Origin: Sulfitobacter sp. SK011
Lineage (GTDB): Bacteria > Pseudomonadota > Alphaproteobacteria > Rhodobacterales > Rhodobacteraceae
DNA: 64,000 bases
Reading direction: 5' to 3'
Assembly: GCF_003352065.1 (NCBI RefSeq)
Contig: NZ_CP025803.1
Span: forward strand, 2,893,574-2,957,573
In this document: one piece after another, positions 43,488 to 53,356 of the stretch
Numbering within the stretch: the first letter of the stretch is position 1
How the letters are laid out: each line of letters starts with the position of its first letter
Program-made: the position numbers and the translations under genes
The notes under the pieces: model-generated
Seen by the model: the letters and a program-made list of their open reading frames with translations, nothing else
Databases searched by the model: none
Told to the model about the DNA's origin: nothing

Positions 43488-45659
43488 ATGATGAGTAATA
43501 ATAAAATATTAACCGTATCCTATGGCACCTTTTCATGCACTTTGGAGGGGTTTGACGATTCTTTTGGCACGATGAAGGCGATTGCGGAATATTTCCGTGG
43601 TCTGTCCTCGGACGCCCCGTATTTTGGCGCAGAACCCCCGCAACCAGATGCAGAGATGCTGGCGCGGATTGCGCAAAAAGAGATTTCACGCCGCGTCGAA
43701 GCGCATCAGCATGATGGCAAAATTCACTTGTCCGCGATCGAAAACCGGTCCGAGGAGCAGCCAACTGCGCCTCAGGCCCTTTTGCGCGAAGAGACTGCAG
43801 ACGAACCCATTGCAGACACCGCCAATGTCGCAGCGGCTGTTGCGGCATCGGTAGCACGTGACGCAAACACAACGCGCCATGCCGAAGTTGACCTCAAGGA
43901 AGACAAAGCGGACCGCACTACCGCCACAGATATCCAGACCGACAAAGATGCTGATGAGCCCAAAGTCGAGGCTGCCAAAGAGCCTGTGGTAGAGGCTGAT
44001 TTGGATCAAGAAGCTGTCGCATCGGCCCCCGTCGAAGATCATGATGACGTTGCAGCGGGTCAGCCCGATGCAGATGCTGAAGCGTTTTTCGCAAATTCCA
44101 CTGACGCACCCGGGATCGAAGATGAAGATGAGGATCTTGCGGCAGAAGACGTTGCGCCCCTTCCAGACCAGAAGAACACCCAGAACAATAGTATTGCAGC
44201 CAAACTTCAGCGTATTCGTGCTGTGGTCGCTCAGCATGACGAAATCGACGACGAAGACGGCTTTGTCGAAGATCAGCATGCCGACGACGAGGGTGCATCG
44301 CAGGTCGCGCCTGATCATCTCATGGCAAATGTGCGCCGCGATATCGAGGATGCATTGGACGCAGATGAGGCGGCAGACCTGGCCGATCAGGACATCGACG
44401 AAGAAGACGACGATGACGATATTTCTACAATCCTTGGTCGCCTGGACGCCGCAGAGGCCGCGGAAATTGCAGATACAGACAAAGATATTGTTGCTGTCTC
44501 TCAGGCATCAGATGACACATTGAGCAATCTGTTTGATGAAAACGGTCACGACGAGGATGAAATTGACGGTGATACCCTTGAGGACCATGGTGTTGAAGTT
44601 GTCTCTGAAGACGCTGATGAAGCTGACACTCTCACTGACGAAGATGATTTCGATGACGATGACGATGACGCACCCATGCCCCGCGCACGTGTTATCAAGG
44701 TAAAGCGTGCCGATCTTGAGGCCGCTATCGAAAACGGTGATCTTGAGGAATATGACGACGAACAGGATGATGAAGCGGACCGTCCGTCACTGGATGACAT
44801 GGCCCCCGCCAAATCGGCAAAATCCTCACTGTCAGCCGAAGCCGAAGCCGAATTGGCCAACGAATTGGCTGAATTGGAAGCGGATATGTCGCCGGAAGAC
44901 ACAGCAACGATCGACGAGCTGGACGACGAGGAAGAAGCCGAAGAGGCACCCGCCGCCGCGACAGCGCGCCATGTGCTGCCTTCCATCGACGACGCCAGAA
45001 GCGAGGACATAGATCGTTTGCTGGCCGAAACGGATCATCAAATGGGTGAGCCGGAAAGTGCCACACGTCGCAGTGCCTTTTCCCATCTGCGCGCGGCCGT
45101 TGCCGCCACAAAAGCAGATGTGGCAATGGGCGCGTCCGATGATGAGGCCAAGGACGACGACGCATACCGAAATGACCTGGCTGATGTTGTGCGGCCCCGC
45201 CGCCCTGTCAGCAGCTCATCTCGCACCGAACGCCCCGGCGATGCGCGCCCCGCGCCGCTGAAACTGGTCGCTGAACAGCGCATTGATATCGACCAGCCGC
45301 ATCAGGCAGGCCCAGTGCGTCCGCGCCGCGTAGCTGCGATGGCGGAAACCACACAACCAGCCCCCGAAGGCGAAAGCTTTGCCGATTACGCCGCTGAAAT
45401 GGGCGCGACCAAATTGCCGCAGCTGCTTGAAGCAGCCGCCGCCTATATGTCCTTTGTCGAAGGGCGCGAGCAATTTTCACGCCCACAGCTGATGACGAAG
45501 GTGCGTCAGGTCAATCCCGAGGATGGCTTTAGCCGCGAAGACGGGCTGCGGTCATTTGGTCAATTGTTGCGCGCAGGCAAGATCGAAAAGATCAAAGGAG
45601 GCCGCTTTACGGTATCGGAGGACATCGGGTATCGACCCGATCACCGCGCAGCCAGCTAA
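43488..45659 (+). CDS. Large, highly acidic protein of unknown function
   Basis: A 723-residue protein in three parts. The N-terminal domain (about 1-85) begins ILTVSYGTFSCTLEGFDDSFGTMKAIAEYF and resembles a conserved Rhodobacterales domain of unknown role. The middle (about 90-560) is dominated by Asp, Glu and Ala with low-complexity acidic runs (for example DEDDFDDDDDDAP) and is likely disordered. The C-terminal domain (about 625-720: SFVEGREQFSRPQLMTK, GFSREDGLRSFGQLLR) is compact and basic-to-neutral. No signal peptide or membrane segment is present. It is sometimes annotated as CheA-like in relatives, but no kinase motifs are visible. An intrinsic terminator follows. Confidence 0.85.
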   Translation: MMSNNKILTVSYGTFSCTLEGFDDSFGTMKAIAEYFRGLSSDAPYFGAEPPQPDAEMLARIAQKEISRRVEAHQHDGKIHLSAIENRSEEQPTAPQALLREETADEPIADTANVAAAVAASVARDANTTRHAEVDLKEDKADRTTATDIQTDKDADEPKVEAAKEPVVEADLDQEAVASAPVEDHDDVAAGQPDADAEAFFANSTDAPGIEDEDEDLAAEDVAPLPDQKNTQNNSIAAKLQRIRAVVAQHDEIDDEDGFVEDQHADDEGASQVAPDHLMANVRRDIEDALDADEAADLADQDIDEEDDDDDISTILGRLDAAEAAEIADTDKDIVAVSQASDDTLSNLFDENGHDEDEIDGDTLEDHGVEVVSEDADEADTLTDEDDFDDDDDDAPMPRARVIKVKRADLEAAIENGDLEEYDDEQDDEADRPSLDDMAPAKSAKSSLSAEAEAELANELAELEADMSPEDTATIDELDDEEEAEEAPAAATARHVLPSIDDARSEDIDRLLAETDHQMGEPESATRRSAFSHLRAAVAATKADVAMGASDDEAKDDDAYRNDLADVVRPRRPVSSSSRTERPGDARPAPLKLVAEQRIDIDQPHQAGPVRPRRVAAMAETTQPAPEGESFADYAAEMGATKLPQLLEAAAAYMSFVEGREQFSRPQLMTKVRQVNPEDGFSREDGLRSFGQLLRAGKIEKIKGGRFTVSEDIGYRPDHRAAS

Positions 45660-45682
45660 GGCCAAGCCATAAAGGTATGAGG

Positions 45683-45713
45683 AAAGACGGCGCAGTTTGT
45701 GCCGTCTTTTTTT
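45683..45713 (+). terminator. Intrinsic terminator after the acidic-protein gene
   Basis: AAAGACGGC (45683-45691) pairs with GCCGTCTTT (45701-45709) around a nine-base loop, with a run of seven T from 45707. It lies 24 bases after the stop of the 723-residue protein gene and before the convergent minus-strand glyoxalase gene. Confidence 0.9.
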
Positions 45714-45731
45714 GTTTCAGGCCCCTTTAGA

Positions 45732-46094
45732 TCAAAGATCATTCGGCGTGCAAAAAATCAATTTGTTCCCGCTTGGATCATTGATGGACATATCATCCCA
45801 CCCCCAAGGCTGACGCTGGACGCCCGGCCGCGCATTTCGATAGTTCTTGGCGTTCAGATCCTTTGCAAATCCATGCACATCGGCCACCTCGATCCTAAGC
45901 GTGGTACCCGGTGTCGCATCGCCAAAATGCTCGGATAAATGCAACGCGCAATCACCTTTCTTCACACCCATGTAAAGGGGCGTGTCAGGTTCAAAACGGT
46001 GTTCGAACACCAATTCAAAGCCAAGGAAATCAAGATAAAAGGCGCGTGTTGCCGTCTCATCAAAGCTGCGCAAGATGGGAACGGGTGGTTTCAT
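45732..46094 (-). CDS. Glyoxalase/bleomycin-resistance (VOC) superfamily protein
   Basis: About 120 residues with the VOC fold: PVPILRSFDETATRAFYLDFLGFELVFEHRF (first beta-alpha-beta unit; key parts PILRSFDE, FYLDFLGFEL) and the late DPSGNKLIF. The layout matches the short bleomycin-resistance-protein group that binds a drug or catalyses metal-dependent chemistry. ATG at 46094 overlaps the DUF2842 stop as ATGA, so the longer reading from 46160 is not needed. The substrate is unknown. Confidence 0.85.
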   Translation of the reverse strand: MKPPVPILRSFDETATRAFYLDFLGFELVFEHRFEPDTPLYMGVKKGDCALHLSEHFGDATPGTTLRIEVADVHGFAKDLNAKNYRNARPGVQRQPWGWDDMSINDPSGNKLIFCTPNDL

Positions 46095-46315
46095 TTCTTC
46101 TCTGCATCCGGCTCTGCCTGACCGATCCCCTTGAAAATAAAGCGAAATGGGATCGCCCACAGGATGCCAAGGCCCAGATAGATCACAAGCTCCAGCAAAA
46201 TGCCGGGCCGATCGAACAACGCCACCACATTCAGAGCCACAACGATATAAAGCGGCAAACCAATCAATAGAATGATCAGCGCCCAGCGTCTGCGTGATTT
46301 ATAGCTGAGTGCCAT
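46091..46315 (-). CDS. DUF2842 family small membrane protein
   Basis: A 74-residue protein with two hydrophobic helices (LIILLIGLPLYIVVALNVVAL and ILLELVIYLGLGILWAIPF; key parts LIGLPLYIVVALNV, YLGLGILWAIPF) and a charged tail, matching DUF2842 of alphaproteobacteria. The function is unknown. ATG at 46315 has AAAGGA 6 bases upstream and lies 14 bases after the purA stop, so it is probably cotranscribed with purA. Confidence 0.85.
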   Translation of the reverse strand: MALSYKSRRRWALIILLIGLPLYIVVALNVVALFDRPGILLELVIYLGLGILWAIPFRFIFKGIGQAEPDAEKK

Positions 46316-46329
46316 GCGGTATCCTTTGT

Positions 46330-47622
46330 TCAATCCGCAAACGGGTCGGTCACCAGAATGGTATCCTCGCGTTCCGGTGACGTAGAAAGTAGGGCGACCG
46401 GGCATTCGATCAATTCCTCAACGCGGCGCACGTATTTGATCGCTTCGGCCGGCAGGTCCGCCCAGGACCGCGCGCCTTCGGTTGATTCAGACCAGCCCGG
46501 CATTTCCTCGTATATCGGCGTGCACCGCGCCTGTTGATCAGCCGCTGTGGGCAAATACTCAAGACGCGTGCCATCCAGATCATAGCCAACACAGATTTTC
46601 AACGTTTCAAACCCGTCCAGCACATCAAGCTTGGTAAAGGCGATGCCATTAACGCCGCTGGTCGCACAGGTTTGGCGGACCAATACGGCGTCAAACCACC
46701 CACAACGGCGTTTGCGGCCTGTCACAGTGCCAAATTCATGACCGCGTTCACCCAGGCGCTGACCGTCGGCGTCATGCAGTTCTGCCGGGAACGGCCCCTC
46801 TCCCACTCGTGTCGTATAGGCTTTGACAATGCCAAGAACAAAATCGATGGAACCGGGGCCAATGCCGGTCCCGGTCGCCGCCTGCCCTGCGATCACGTTG
46901 GAAGATGTCACAAACGGATAGGTGCCAAAGTCGATGTCCAAAAGCGCACCCTGCGCCCCTTCGAACAGGATCCGCTTGCCCGCCTTGCGTTTTTCATTGA
47001 GCACTTTCCAGACTGGTGCTGCATATTCCAGCACGGATGGTGCAATCTCGCGCAATTGCGCCAGCAATGCGTCACGGTCCACAGGGTCAAGGCCCAGCCC
47101 CCGGCGCAACGCATCATGATGCACCAGCGCGCGGTCGACCCGCAGTTCCAGCGTTGCTTCATCGGCCAGATCGGCCACCCGCACCGAACGCCGACCGACC
47201 TTATCCTCATATGCCGGGCCAATGCCGCGCCCCGTGGTGCCAATCTTCGCGACCGAATTCTGCGCCTCGCGCGCGCGGTCCAGTTCGCCATGGATCGGCA
47301 GGATCAGCGGCGTATTCTCTGCAATCATCAGAGTTTCCGGGGTGATCGTGACGCCCTGTCCGCGCAGACCGGCAATCTCTTTGACCAGATGCCAAGGGTC
47401 CAGCACCACGCCGTTGCCAATCACGCTCAACTTGCCGCCGCGCACAATGCCAGAGGGCAACAGGCTCAGCTTGAAAACTTCACCATCAATGACCAGCGTG
47501 TGACCCGCATTATGCCCGCCCTGAAAACGCGCAATCACATCAGCACGCTCAGACAGCCAATCGACAATCTTGCCTTTTCCCTCGTCGCCCCATTGCGCGC
47601 CGACTACTACGACATTGGCCAT
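46330..47622 (-). CDS. purA: Adenylosuccinate synthetase
   Basis: A 430-residue enzyme joining IMP and aspartate with GTP to adenylosuccinate, the first committed step to [22 protein letters not shown] (about residues 4-22) is the GTP-binding loop with catalytic Asp; [24 protein letters not shown] and [13 protein letters not shown] are further signatures. Length is normal. ATG at 47622 is preceded by AAAAGGAAT; the open frame extends further upstream, but only unlike-family sequence is gained. Divergent from the DUF6524 gene. Confidence 0.97.
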   Translation of the reverse strand: MANVVVVGAQWGDEGKGKIVDWLSERADVIARFQGGHNAGHTLVIDGEVFKLSLLPSGIVRGGKLSVIGNGVVLDPWHLVKEIAGLRGQGVTITPETLMIAENTPLILPIHGELDRAREAQNSVAKIGTTGRGIGPAYEDKVGRRSVRVADLADEATLELRVDRALVHHDALRRGLGLDPVDRDALLAQLREIAPSVLEYAAPVWKVLNEKRKAGKRILFEGAQGALLDIDFGTYPFVTSSNVIAGQAATGTGIGPGSIDFVLGIVKAYTTRVGEGPFPAELHDADGQRLGERGHEFGTVTGRKRRCGWFDAVLVRQTCATSGVNGIAFTKLDVLDGFETLKICVGYDLDGTRLEYLPTAADQQARCTPIYEEMPGWSESTEGARSWADLPAEAIKYVRRVEELIECPVALLSTSPEREDTILVTDPFAD

Positions 47623-47735
47623 ACTGGTATTCCTTTTCGAGATAACCCGCGCCCGTATAGCGGGCCTGTCGCATGGGCGAAACTGCAAAAAGACCGGCAC
47701 GCAGATTAGATGCAGGAAGCCCCATAGACTTTCTA

Positions 47736-47775
47736 CCTCCGGTGGGGATATTTTTCCCCAAAAAGAGGCAAAGGA
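47736..47775 (+). repeat. Interspersed Rhodobacteraceae-type junction motif (long variant)
   Basis: The bases CCTCCGGTGGGGATATTTTT followed by CCCCAAAAAGAGGCAAAGGA form a partly self-complementary element (GGGGA..TCCCC) directly before the DUF6524 start and supply its AAAGGA ribosome site. It resembles the copies at 1777 and 62972 in the core GTATTT..AAAA..G pattern. Confidence 0.55.
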
Positions 47776-47782
47776 ATTTTCA

Positions 47783-48178
47783 ATGGGCTTTATCATGCGG
47801 TGGCTGTGCGCATTCTTGTTGCTCGCGGTGACATTCAACCCCACCGAATACAACTATGTGAATTGGGTGCGCGATTTTGGCGGCATGAACATGTCGATTG
47901 CTGTGTTGCTGGGGCTGCTGCTGGCCATTGGCTACATCATCTATTTGCGCGCCACGTTGCGCTCAATCGGCGGGTTCGGAATGCTGTTGGTGCTTGCGGT
48001 TGTGGCCGCGGCACTCTGGGTGCTTTATGATCTGGGTGTGCTAAGGCTGGATAATTCCAGCATGAATGTCTGGCTCGCCTTGGCGGCCCTCAGTTTCGTT
48101 CTGGGCATTGGGTTAAGCTGGAGCCACATGCGCCGGGCGTTGTCAGGTCAGGCCGATATGGACGATGTAGATCAGTGA
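47783..48178 (+). CDS. DUF6524-like small membrane protein
   Basis: A 131-residue protein with four hydrophobic helices (about residues 5-18, 36-52, 62-80 and 92-112) and an acidic C-terminal tail ([10 protein letters not shown]). It resembles a Rhodobacteraceae family listed as DUF6524; the function is unknown. ATG at 47783 follows AAAGGA 7 bases upstream. It converges with the nitrile hydratase operon, and the stop codons are adjacent. Confidence 0.8.
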   Translation: MGFIMRWLCAFLLLAVTFNPTEYNYVNWVRDFGGMNMSIAVLLGLLLAIGYIIYLRATLRSIGGFGMLLVLAVVAAALWVLYDLGVLRLDNSSMNVWLALAALSFVLGIGLSWSHMRRALSGQADMDDVDQ

Positions 48179-48490
48179 TCAATCCAAGGTGACAGGTGCG
48201 CCGTGCGGGGTGCTGAGATAGGCGGCTTCCCATTTATCCCGCAGTAGCTCAACCGCATCTGCGTTTGTCATCCCAAGCTCGGACAGAAAGCTTTCCAGGG
48301 TCTCAAGCCATGCGGTGAAGTAATCATCGCCTCCATTGAGGTCACGGGCCACCCCTTGGCGGGCAAGGGTCGCGCCAAAGCGTGTGGCCCAGTCAGCCCA
48401 TGCAAAATGTCCCGCCTCGTTCAGATGCACGGTCAGGGCAAAAACCTGTGCATGCCAGGGGGCTTCAAATACCGGGTCCGGCGCGTTCAT
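48179..48490 (-). CDS. Nitrile hydratase accessory protein
   Basis: About 103 residues resembling the N-terminal part of nitrile hydratase beta subunits (VFEAPWHAQVFALTVHLNEAGHFAWADWATRFG; key parts PWHAQVFALTVHL, FAWADWA). Such small proteins act as activators or metallochaperones for assembly of the alpha subunit metal centre. ATG at 48490 overlaps the beta-subunit stop as ATGA. Last gene of the three-gene operon alpha-beta-accessory. Confidence 0.88.
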   Translation of the reverse strand: MNAPDPVFEAPWHAQVFALTVHLNEAGHFAWADWATRFGATLARQGVARDLNGGDDYFTAWLETLESFLSELGMTNADAVELLRDKWEAAYLSTPHGAPVTLD

Positions 48491-49161
48491 GGCTTGGACA
48501 GATACGATTGCCACAGGTCCAGCACGACCTCATCACGCGGATGTTCAGGGTGCGCCCAAAGCTCTGTTGCGGGGAAGGCCACAGCATAAAGCGGCTCGGG
48601 CGCTTCGCCCATGCCATGCGCATTGCTGTCAGGTAAGACGTGGGTGCCATGCAGGCGCAGAATACGACCCTTGGCCCCGGCGGCATAAGCAGGCAGGCGT
48701 GTATGCCCTCCGGCGACCAGCACATTTTCTGCAATCTTGCGGGTGGCAACCACATCGCCGACAGCAAAGGCAGGTGTCACATTGCTGGGCCGATCTGCGG
48801 GGCCGCCTTTGGCCAGAACTGCCGGAACCTGATTTGCCATGAGCGTCTTGGCGGCCAGTGGGCTGGGCGTCGGGGTGGCATGCCCGGCAAGGTCATCCGG
48901 GCTTACAATTCCTTTGTCGACCAACAGATCGGCAAGCCCGCCCATCCATTTTTCGTAGTAGGAAAAGCGTGCATAATCTTTTGGGGCCAGACATTCGCGC
49001 GCATGGCGCGACACGTCGATGTTCCATTGGCCAAGATAGTTGGCCGCCAGGGTCACCGCCAAGGCGCGCGGATGCCAATCGGCGTGAAATTTCACATCCT
49101 CAGGTTCGGGCACCACGGGACCGTCGCCAAACCGTCCGCCCATGTCGTGTACGCGGCTCAA
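48487..49161 (-). CDS. nthB: Nitrile hydratase subunit beta
   Basis: A 224-residue subunit. The N-terminal [16 protein letters not shown] and [15 protein letters not shown], and the C-terminal SH3-like half with [27 protein letters not shown] and [11 protein letters not shown], are the family signatures. Together with alpha it hydrates nitriles to amides in the cytoplasm. The start overlaps the alpha stop as ATGA. No amidase gene is adjacent in this window. Confidence 0.95.
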   Translation of the reverse strand: MSRVHDMGGRFGDGPVVPEPEDVKFHADWHPRALAVTLAANYLGQWNIDVSRHARECLAPKDYARFSYYEKWMGGLADLLVDKGIVSPDDLAGHATPTPSPLAAKTLMANQVPAVLAKGGPADRPSNVTPAFAVGDVVATRKIAENVLVAGGHTRLPAYAAGAKGRILRLHGTHVLPDSNAHGMGEAPEPLYAVAFPATELWAHPEHPRDEVVLDLWQSYLSKP

Positions 49162-49775
49162 GGAACCTTCGCCAATCCGGTGCCGATCATGCTGTCGCGC
49201 GTGACCAGCGCCATCAACGCCTCTTCATCCATGCCATCCGTGCCCGCAGGGCGTTCCGGGATCACCAGATAGCGCACCTCAGCCGTAGAATCCCACACGC
49301 GCACAGCCGTATCCTTGGGCAATGTGACACCAAAATCCGCCAAAACCTTGCGCGGCTCACGCACCACACGGGCGCGGTACGCGTCCGATTTGTACCATCC
49401 CGGCGGAATGCCAAGCAGCGGCCAAGGGTAACATGAACAAAGCGTGCAAACGACGATGTTGTGCACACCGTCTGCGTTTTCAACTGCAACCATATGTTCA
49501 CCCTGACGGCCAAAAAACCCCATGTCGGCAACCGCCGCTGTCGCATCCGCCAATAGCGCCGATCGGAACTTCGGATCAGCCCAGGCCCGCGCCACAACCC
49601 GCGCGCCGTCGCGGGGGCCGATCTTATTTTCATAGGTATCAATAATCACATCAAGCGCTGCCGGATCTATCAGCCCCTTTTGGGTCAGCAACGTCTCAAG
49701 CGCCTTGATCCGCAACGCCGGGTCCGGCGGCAGCAGGGCGTGAGGGTGATCGTGGTCTGAGTGATCATGAGGCAT
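49158..49775 (-). CDS. nthA: Nitrile hydratase subunit alpha, cobalt type
   Basis: A 205-residue metal-binding subunit. [10 protein letters not shown] holds the claw-setting residues C110, C113, S114 and C115; Thr after the first Cys is the pattern of non-corrin cobalt enzymes rather than the iron type (CSLCSC). The N-terminus [12 protein letters not shown] is unusually rich in His and Asp and could hold metal. First gene of the operon nthA-nthB-accessory; the ribosome site is weak. Confidence 0.95.
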   Translation of the reverse strand: MPHDHSDHDHPHALLPPDPALRIKALETLLTQKGLIDPAALDVIIDTYENKIGPRDGARVVARAWADPKFRSALLADATAAVADMGFFGRQGEHMVAVENADGVHNIVVCTLCSCYPWPLLGIPPGWYKSDAYRARVVREPRKVLADFGVTLPKDTAVRVWDSTAEVRYLVIPERPAGTDGMDEEALMALVTRDSMIGTGLAKVP

Positions 49776-49850
49776 TTACACATGCTGCCCCACCGAAATG
49801 GCGTTGTCTATGGCCAGCCTGCCCAAGTCTCTCATTTTGCGGATGATTTT

Positions 49851-49878
49851 TTGCGAGAAAAAGGCCACAAATTATGAT
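49851..49878 (+). promoter_or_regulatory. Candidate sigma-70 promoter upstream of secG
   Basis: TTGCGA (49851-49856), 16 bases, then TATGAT (49873-49878). Transcription would start near 49885 and run toward secG, reaching the hairpin at 49957-49986. Confidence 0.45.
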
Positions 49879-49884
49879 ACACTC

Positions 49885-49990
49885 ACGACACGAAACGAGT
49901 CTGATCCACCTCAATTCCAGGATAACCCTTCTATAAGATGTGGAAGCACCGTTTCAAAAGACCGCCGTCCCCATACGGCGGTCTTTGCTT
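49885..49990 (+). ncRNA. Candidate small RNA or attenuated leader before secG
   Basis: Between the candidate promoter (49851-49878) and a 12-pair hairpin followed by a T-rich tail lie about 100 bases with no credible open frame. The arrangement (promoter, short body, strong hairpin) is that of an intergenic small RNA; alternatively it is a leader that controls read-through into secG. No RNA family was recognised. Confidence 0.3.
49957..49990 (+). terminator. Strong hairpin with terminator-like tail
   Basis: AAAGACCGCCGT (49957-49968) pairs perfectly with ACGGCGGTCTTT (49975-49986) around CCCCAT, followed by GCTTG. The T run is interrupted, so termination may be partial. In the opposite direction the tail is TTTTGAAAC, so bidirectional use is possible. 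Confidence 0.65.
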
Positions 49991-50080
49991 GTAGTGATTC
50001 GCAGGCAGCGGCAATCCTCCCTTGCCCCCAAAGGCAAACATGCCTAGATACCCGCAAACAAATTCGAAAGCACGCACCCC

Positions 50081-50437
50081 ATGGAAAATGTCGTCCTGAT
50101 CATCCACCTCATTCTGGCACTCTGCCTGATTGCGGTAGTCCTTTTGCAGCGCTCCGAAGGGGGCGGTCTGGGCATGGGTGGCGGTGGCGGCGCAGTGTCG
50201 GGCCGGTCTGCGGCAACAGCCCTTGGCAAACTGACCTGGCTTTTTGGCATTTGCTTTTTGATAACCTCGATCACCCTGACCATCATCGTTGCGGAAAAAT
50301 CTGCCGGATCGTCGGTCATTGATCGGTTAAGCGCGACACCACCCGCATTGAATGACGCACCCGCACTGCCAGAGGGAGAAGGCCTGTTGCCGCCTTCGGC
50401 AGATGACACCACGCCCCTTGTTCCAGCCGCTGACTAA
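50081..50437 (+). CDS. secG: Preprotein translocase subunit SecG
   Basis: A 118-residue inner-membrane protein with two helices (about residues 3-20 and 50-70), joined by the Gly-rich loop RSEGGGLGMGGGGGAVSGR, the SecG signature. It assists SecYE/SecA protein export. The C-terminal tail (about 75-118) is rich in Pro, Ala and acidic residues, as in other Rhodobacteraceae. The following pyrG is in the same direction after about 200 bases. Confidence 0.93.
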   Translation: MENVVLIIHLILALCLIAVVLLQRSEGGGLGMGGGGGAVSGRSAATALGKLTWLFGICFLITSITLTIIVAEKSAGSSVIDRLSATPPALNDAPALPEGEGLLPPSADDTTPLVPAAD

Positions 50438-50639
50438 GCACCTGAGTGCATAAAGAACCACAATAAGTTGAGGTAATTCCGTTTTTCGCAACATCATGTT
50501 GCGTCCGGCCTTGCCTTGATCATCCGAATCCTGTTAGGCTTAAATCCCGTGGTGCTGCGGTTTTCCGCAGCGCATTTGGCTGGTTTTTGTCACGCAGCAA
50601 AACAACGCTCGAAACCAAAACGCGGGGGAAATAACACAG

Positions 50640-52283
50640 ATGGCGCGCTATATCTTTATCACCGGTGGTGTGGTTTCGTCGCTTGGCAAAGGTCTGGCAT
50701 CGGCGGCCCTGGGGGCGTTGTTGCAGGCCCGCGGATATTCGGTGCGGTTGCGCAAACTTGACCCCTATCTCAATGTTGATCCCGGTACGATGTCACCGTT
50801 TGAACATGGTGAAGTGTTTGTGACCGACGATGGCGCGGAAACAGATCTGGACCTTGGGCATTACGAGCGCTTTACCGGGGTTGCGGCCCGCAAAACAGAT
50901 TCCATTTCATCCGGCCGCGTTTATTCCACCGTATTGGAAAAAGAACGGCGCGGCGATTATCTGGGCAAGACCATACAGGTGATCCCGCATGTGACCAATG
51001 AAATCAAAGACTTCATCGCAATTGGCGATGATGAGGTTGATTTCATGCTCTGCGAAATCGGTGGCACCGTGGGTGACATCGAAGGTCTGCCCTTCTTCGA
51101 GGCGATCCGCCAGTTTTCCCATGACAAACCGCGCGGCCAGTGCATTTTCATGCATCTGACCCTGTTGCCCTATCTGGCCGCATCCGGTGAATTGAAAACG
51201 AAGCCGACGCAGCACAGCGTCAAGGAACTGCAATCCATCGGCATCGCGCCGGACATTCTGGTCTGCCGATCCGAACATCCGATCCCCGAAAAGGAACGCG
51301 AGAAAATTGCGCTGTTCTGTAACGTCCGCAAAGAATCCGTTGTGGCCGCCTATGATCTGAAATCGATCTACGAGGCGCCCTTGGCCTATCACGCGCAGGG
51401 CCTTGATCAGGCGGTTTTGGATGCCTTCAACATCTCCCCTGCGCCGCGCCCCGATCTGGCCGTCTGGCACGACGTTTACGACCGCATCCACCATCCCGAG
51501 GGCGAAGTGCGTGTGGCGATTGTGGGCAAATACACCCAGCTTGAAGATGCCTATAAATCGATTGCCGAGGCGCTGACCCACGGCGGCATGGCCAACCGCG
51601 TCAAGGTCAAGGTCGAATGGGTGGATTCCGAGATTTTTGAACGCGAGGATACCGCGCCCCGTCTCGAAGGGTTCCACGCGATCCTTGTACCGGGCGGGTT
51701 TGGGGAACGCGGCACCGAAGGCATGCTCAAGGCCGCGCAATACGCCCGTGAACACAAGGTTCCTTATCTTGGCATTTGTCTGGGCATGCAATTGGCCGTG
51801 ATCGAGGCGCTGCGCAATGTCGCGGGCCTGAAATCTGCCGGGTCGGAAGAATTTGACCACGAATCCGGGAAAAAACGATTTGAACCCGTGGTCTATCACC
51901 TCAAGGAATGGGTACAGGGCAACCACAAGGTTGAACGCAAAGTCGGCGACGACAAGGGCGGCACCATGCGTCTGGGGGCCTATGACGCAACGTTGAAAGA
52001 CGGCTCAAAAGTCGCACAGGCCTATGGCACCACCACCATCGACGAACGTCACCGCCACCGCTATGAGGTTGATATCGCGTACAAAGACCAGCTTGAGAAA
52101 GCGGGCCTCATCTTTTCCGGCATGTCCCCCGACGGTAAATTGCCGGAAATTGTCGAATGGGCGGACCACCCGTGGTTCATCGGCGTGCAGTTTCATCCAG
52201 AGCTGAAATCAAAACCCTTTGACCCGCATCCGCTGTTCAAGGATTTTGTAAGGGCAGCGAAAGAGAATTCGCGCCTGGTGTGA
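50640..52283 (+). CDS. pyrG: CTP synthase
   Basis: A 547-residue enzyme converting UTP to CTP with glutamine and ATP. The N-terminal synthetase domain shows [16 protein letters not shown] (residues 6-21) and [14 protein letters not shown]. The C-terminal class I amidotransferase domain shows [17 protein letters not shown] (nucleophile Cys) and FHPE late in the protein. Length is standard. GGGGG lies about 10 bases before the ATG. Its stop region overlaps the furthest possible start of the PhzF-like gene, and GGAGGG for that gene follows directly. Confidence 0.97.
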   Translation: MARYIFITGGVVSSLGKGLASAALGALLQARGYSVRLRKLDPYLNVDPGTMSPFEHGEVFVTDDGAETDLDLGHYERFTGVAARKTDSISSGRVYSTVLEKERRGDYLGKTIQVIPHVTNEIKDFIAIGDDEVDFMLCEIGGTVGDIEGLPFFEAIRQFSHDKPRGQCIFMHLTLLPYLAASGELKTKPTQHSVKELQSIGIAPDILVCRSEHPIPEKEREKIALFCNVRKESVVAAYDLKSIYEAPLAYHAQGLDQAVLDAFNISPAPRPDLAVWHDVYDRIHHPEGEVRVAIVGKYTQLEDAYKSIAEALTHGGMANRVKVKVEWVDSEIFEREDTAPRLEGFHAILVPGGFGERGTEGMLKAAQYAREHKVPYLGICLGMQLAVIEALRNVAGLKSAGSEEFDHESGKKRFEPVVYHLKEWVQGNHKVERKVGDDKGGTMRLGAYDATLKDGSKVAQAYGTTTIDERHRHRYEVDIAYKDQLEKAGLIFSGMSPDGKLPEIVEWADHPWFIGVQFHPELKSKPFDPHPLFKDFVRAAKENSRLV

Positions 52284-52303
52284 GGTTGTCGGAGGGAATG
52301 CCG

Positions 52304-53161
52304 ATGCAAGCGCTCGAATTTGAAGTATGGGATGTCTTTACCGATGTGCCATTTTCCGGAAACCCGCTGGCAATTGTCACCGGGGCTGACGCGTTAAGCA
52401 CAGATCAGATGCAGATGATGGCGCGCGAATTCAATCTGAGCGAGACGATCTTCCTGATGGCACCGCGCGATCCAAGCCACACGGCGCGCGCGCGAATATT
52501 TTTTCCAACAGCGGAAATCCCGTTTGCCGGACACCCGACTGTGGGGGCCGCCTTGATGCTGGCGGACAAATACAATCTGAACCATGTCACACTTGAGGAA
52601 GAAGCCGGGCTGGTCCCTGTGGAAATCACCGATGGCCTTGCCAAATTTCAGGCACCTGTCGTCCCATTTCCTCAAAACATCGCCATTGAAACCGATCTTG
52701 CGGCTCAAGCGCTTGATTTGAAAGTCTCAGATATTGGCTTGCATACCATCGACGTGCACGAAGGAGGGCCAAAGTTTCTGTTTATCCCAATCAAAACACG
52801 GCATGCTTTGAAACGTGCCCGACCGATTGAACCGCATTGGTCCAAACTCATGATATCAGGCGGGGTTTCTGCGGCCTATATCTATTCCTCCGATTTCGAC
52901 GCCCGCATGTTTGCGCCCGCCTCAGGGATACCCGAAGACCCCGCAACAGGCTCCGCCTCCGCTTTGCTTGCATCCCAATTGCTGTCCAATGGTGCCATAG
53001 TTGACGGCGAAAACCACTTTGTATTGAAACAGGGCGAGGACATGGGCAGACCCAGCCAAATCAACCTGACCGTCACCGCCCAAAATGGCGCGATCGAGGC
53101 GGTGCATGTGGCAGGACGGGCTGTGCCAATCTCAAGCGGACGTATCCGTGTCCCAGAATGA
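52304..53161 (+). CDS. PhzF-family isomerase/epimerase-like protein
   Basis: A 285-residue protein of the PhzF/diaminopimelate-epimerase fold. [20 protein letters not shown] (about residues 4-23; key part [12 protein letters not shown]), [11 protein letters not shown] with the catalytic Glu, [17 protein letters not shown] and [12 protein letters not shown] are the family motifs. The natural substrate of most members is unknown. ATG at 52304 is chosen because GGAGGG lies 7 bases before it; ATG at 52298 and GTG at 52280 are alternatives, the last overlapping the pyrG stop. Confidence 0.92.
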   Translation: MQALEFEVWDVFTDVPFSGNPLAIVTGADALSTDQMQMMAREFNLSETIFLMAPRDPSHTARARIFFPTAEIPFAGHPTVGAALMLADKYNLNHVTLEEEAGLVPVEITDGLAKFQAPVVPFPQNIAIETDLAAQALDLKVSDIGLHTIDVHEGGPKFLFIPIKTRHALKRARPIEPHWSKLMISGGVSAAYIYSSDFDARMFAPASGIPEDPATGSASALLASQLLSNGAIVDGENHFVLKQGEDMGRPSQINLTVTAQNGAIEAVHVAGRAVPISSGRIRVPE

Positions 53162-53356
53162 TCTATCAGGCGGCAATGCTTAGCAAAGATGCCTTTTAGG
53201 GTGCGTTTTGATAGGCAAACGCTTGGCAAATCGGCTTGCTCGTGCCAATTCGTCCGTTCCCTGAACATCCCTTGGTTGATCATTGCGGCATTCTTATGGC
53301 CCAATCCCAGCGCATTGACCTTTGCGTCCACAGGTTAACACGCTACACCCCCGACC

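Noticed and set aside
50489..50507. Palindrome CGCAACATCATGTTGCG region as terminator of secG
   Set aside because: It lacks a T run on the plus strand and is preceded by T rather than followed by it; at most it is an operator or a chance palindrome.
50907..51926. Long open frame (339 codons) on the minus strand inside pyrG
   Set aside because: Antisense to a clear pyrG catalytic sequence; no ribosome site or domain.
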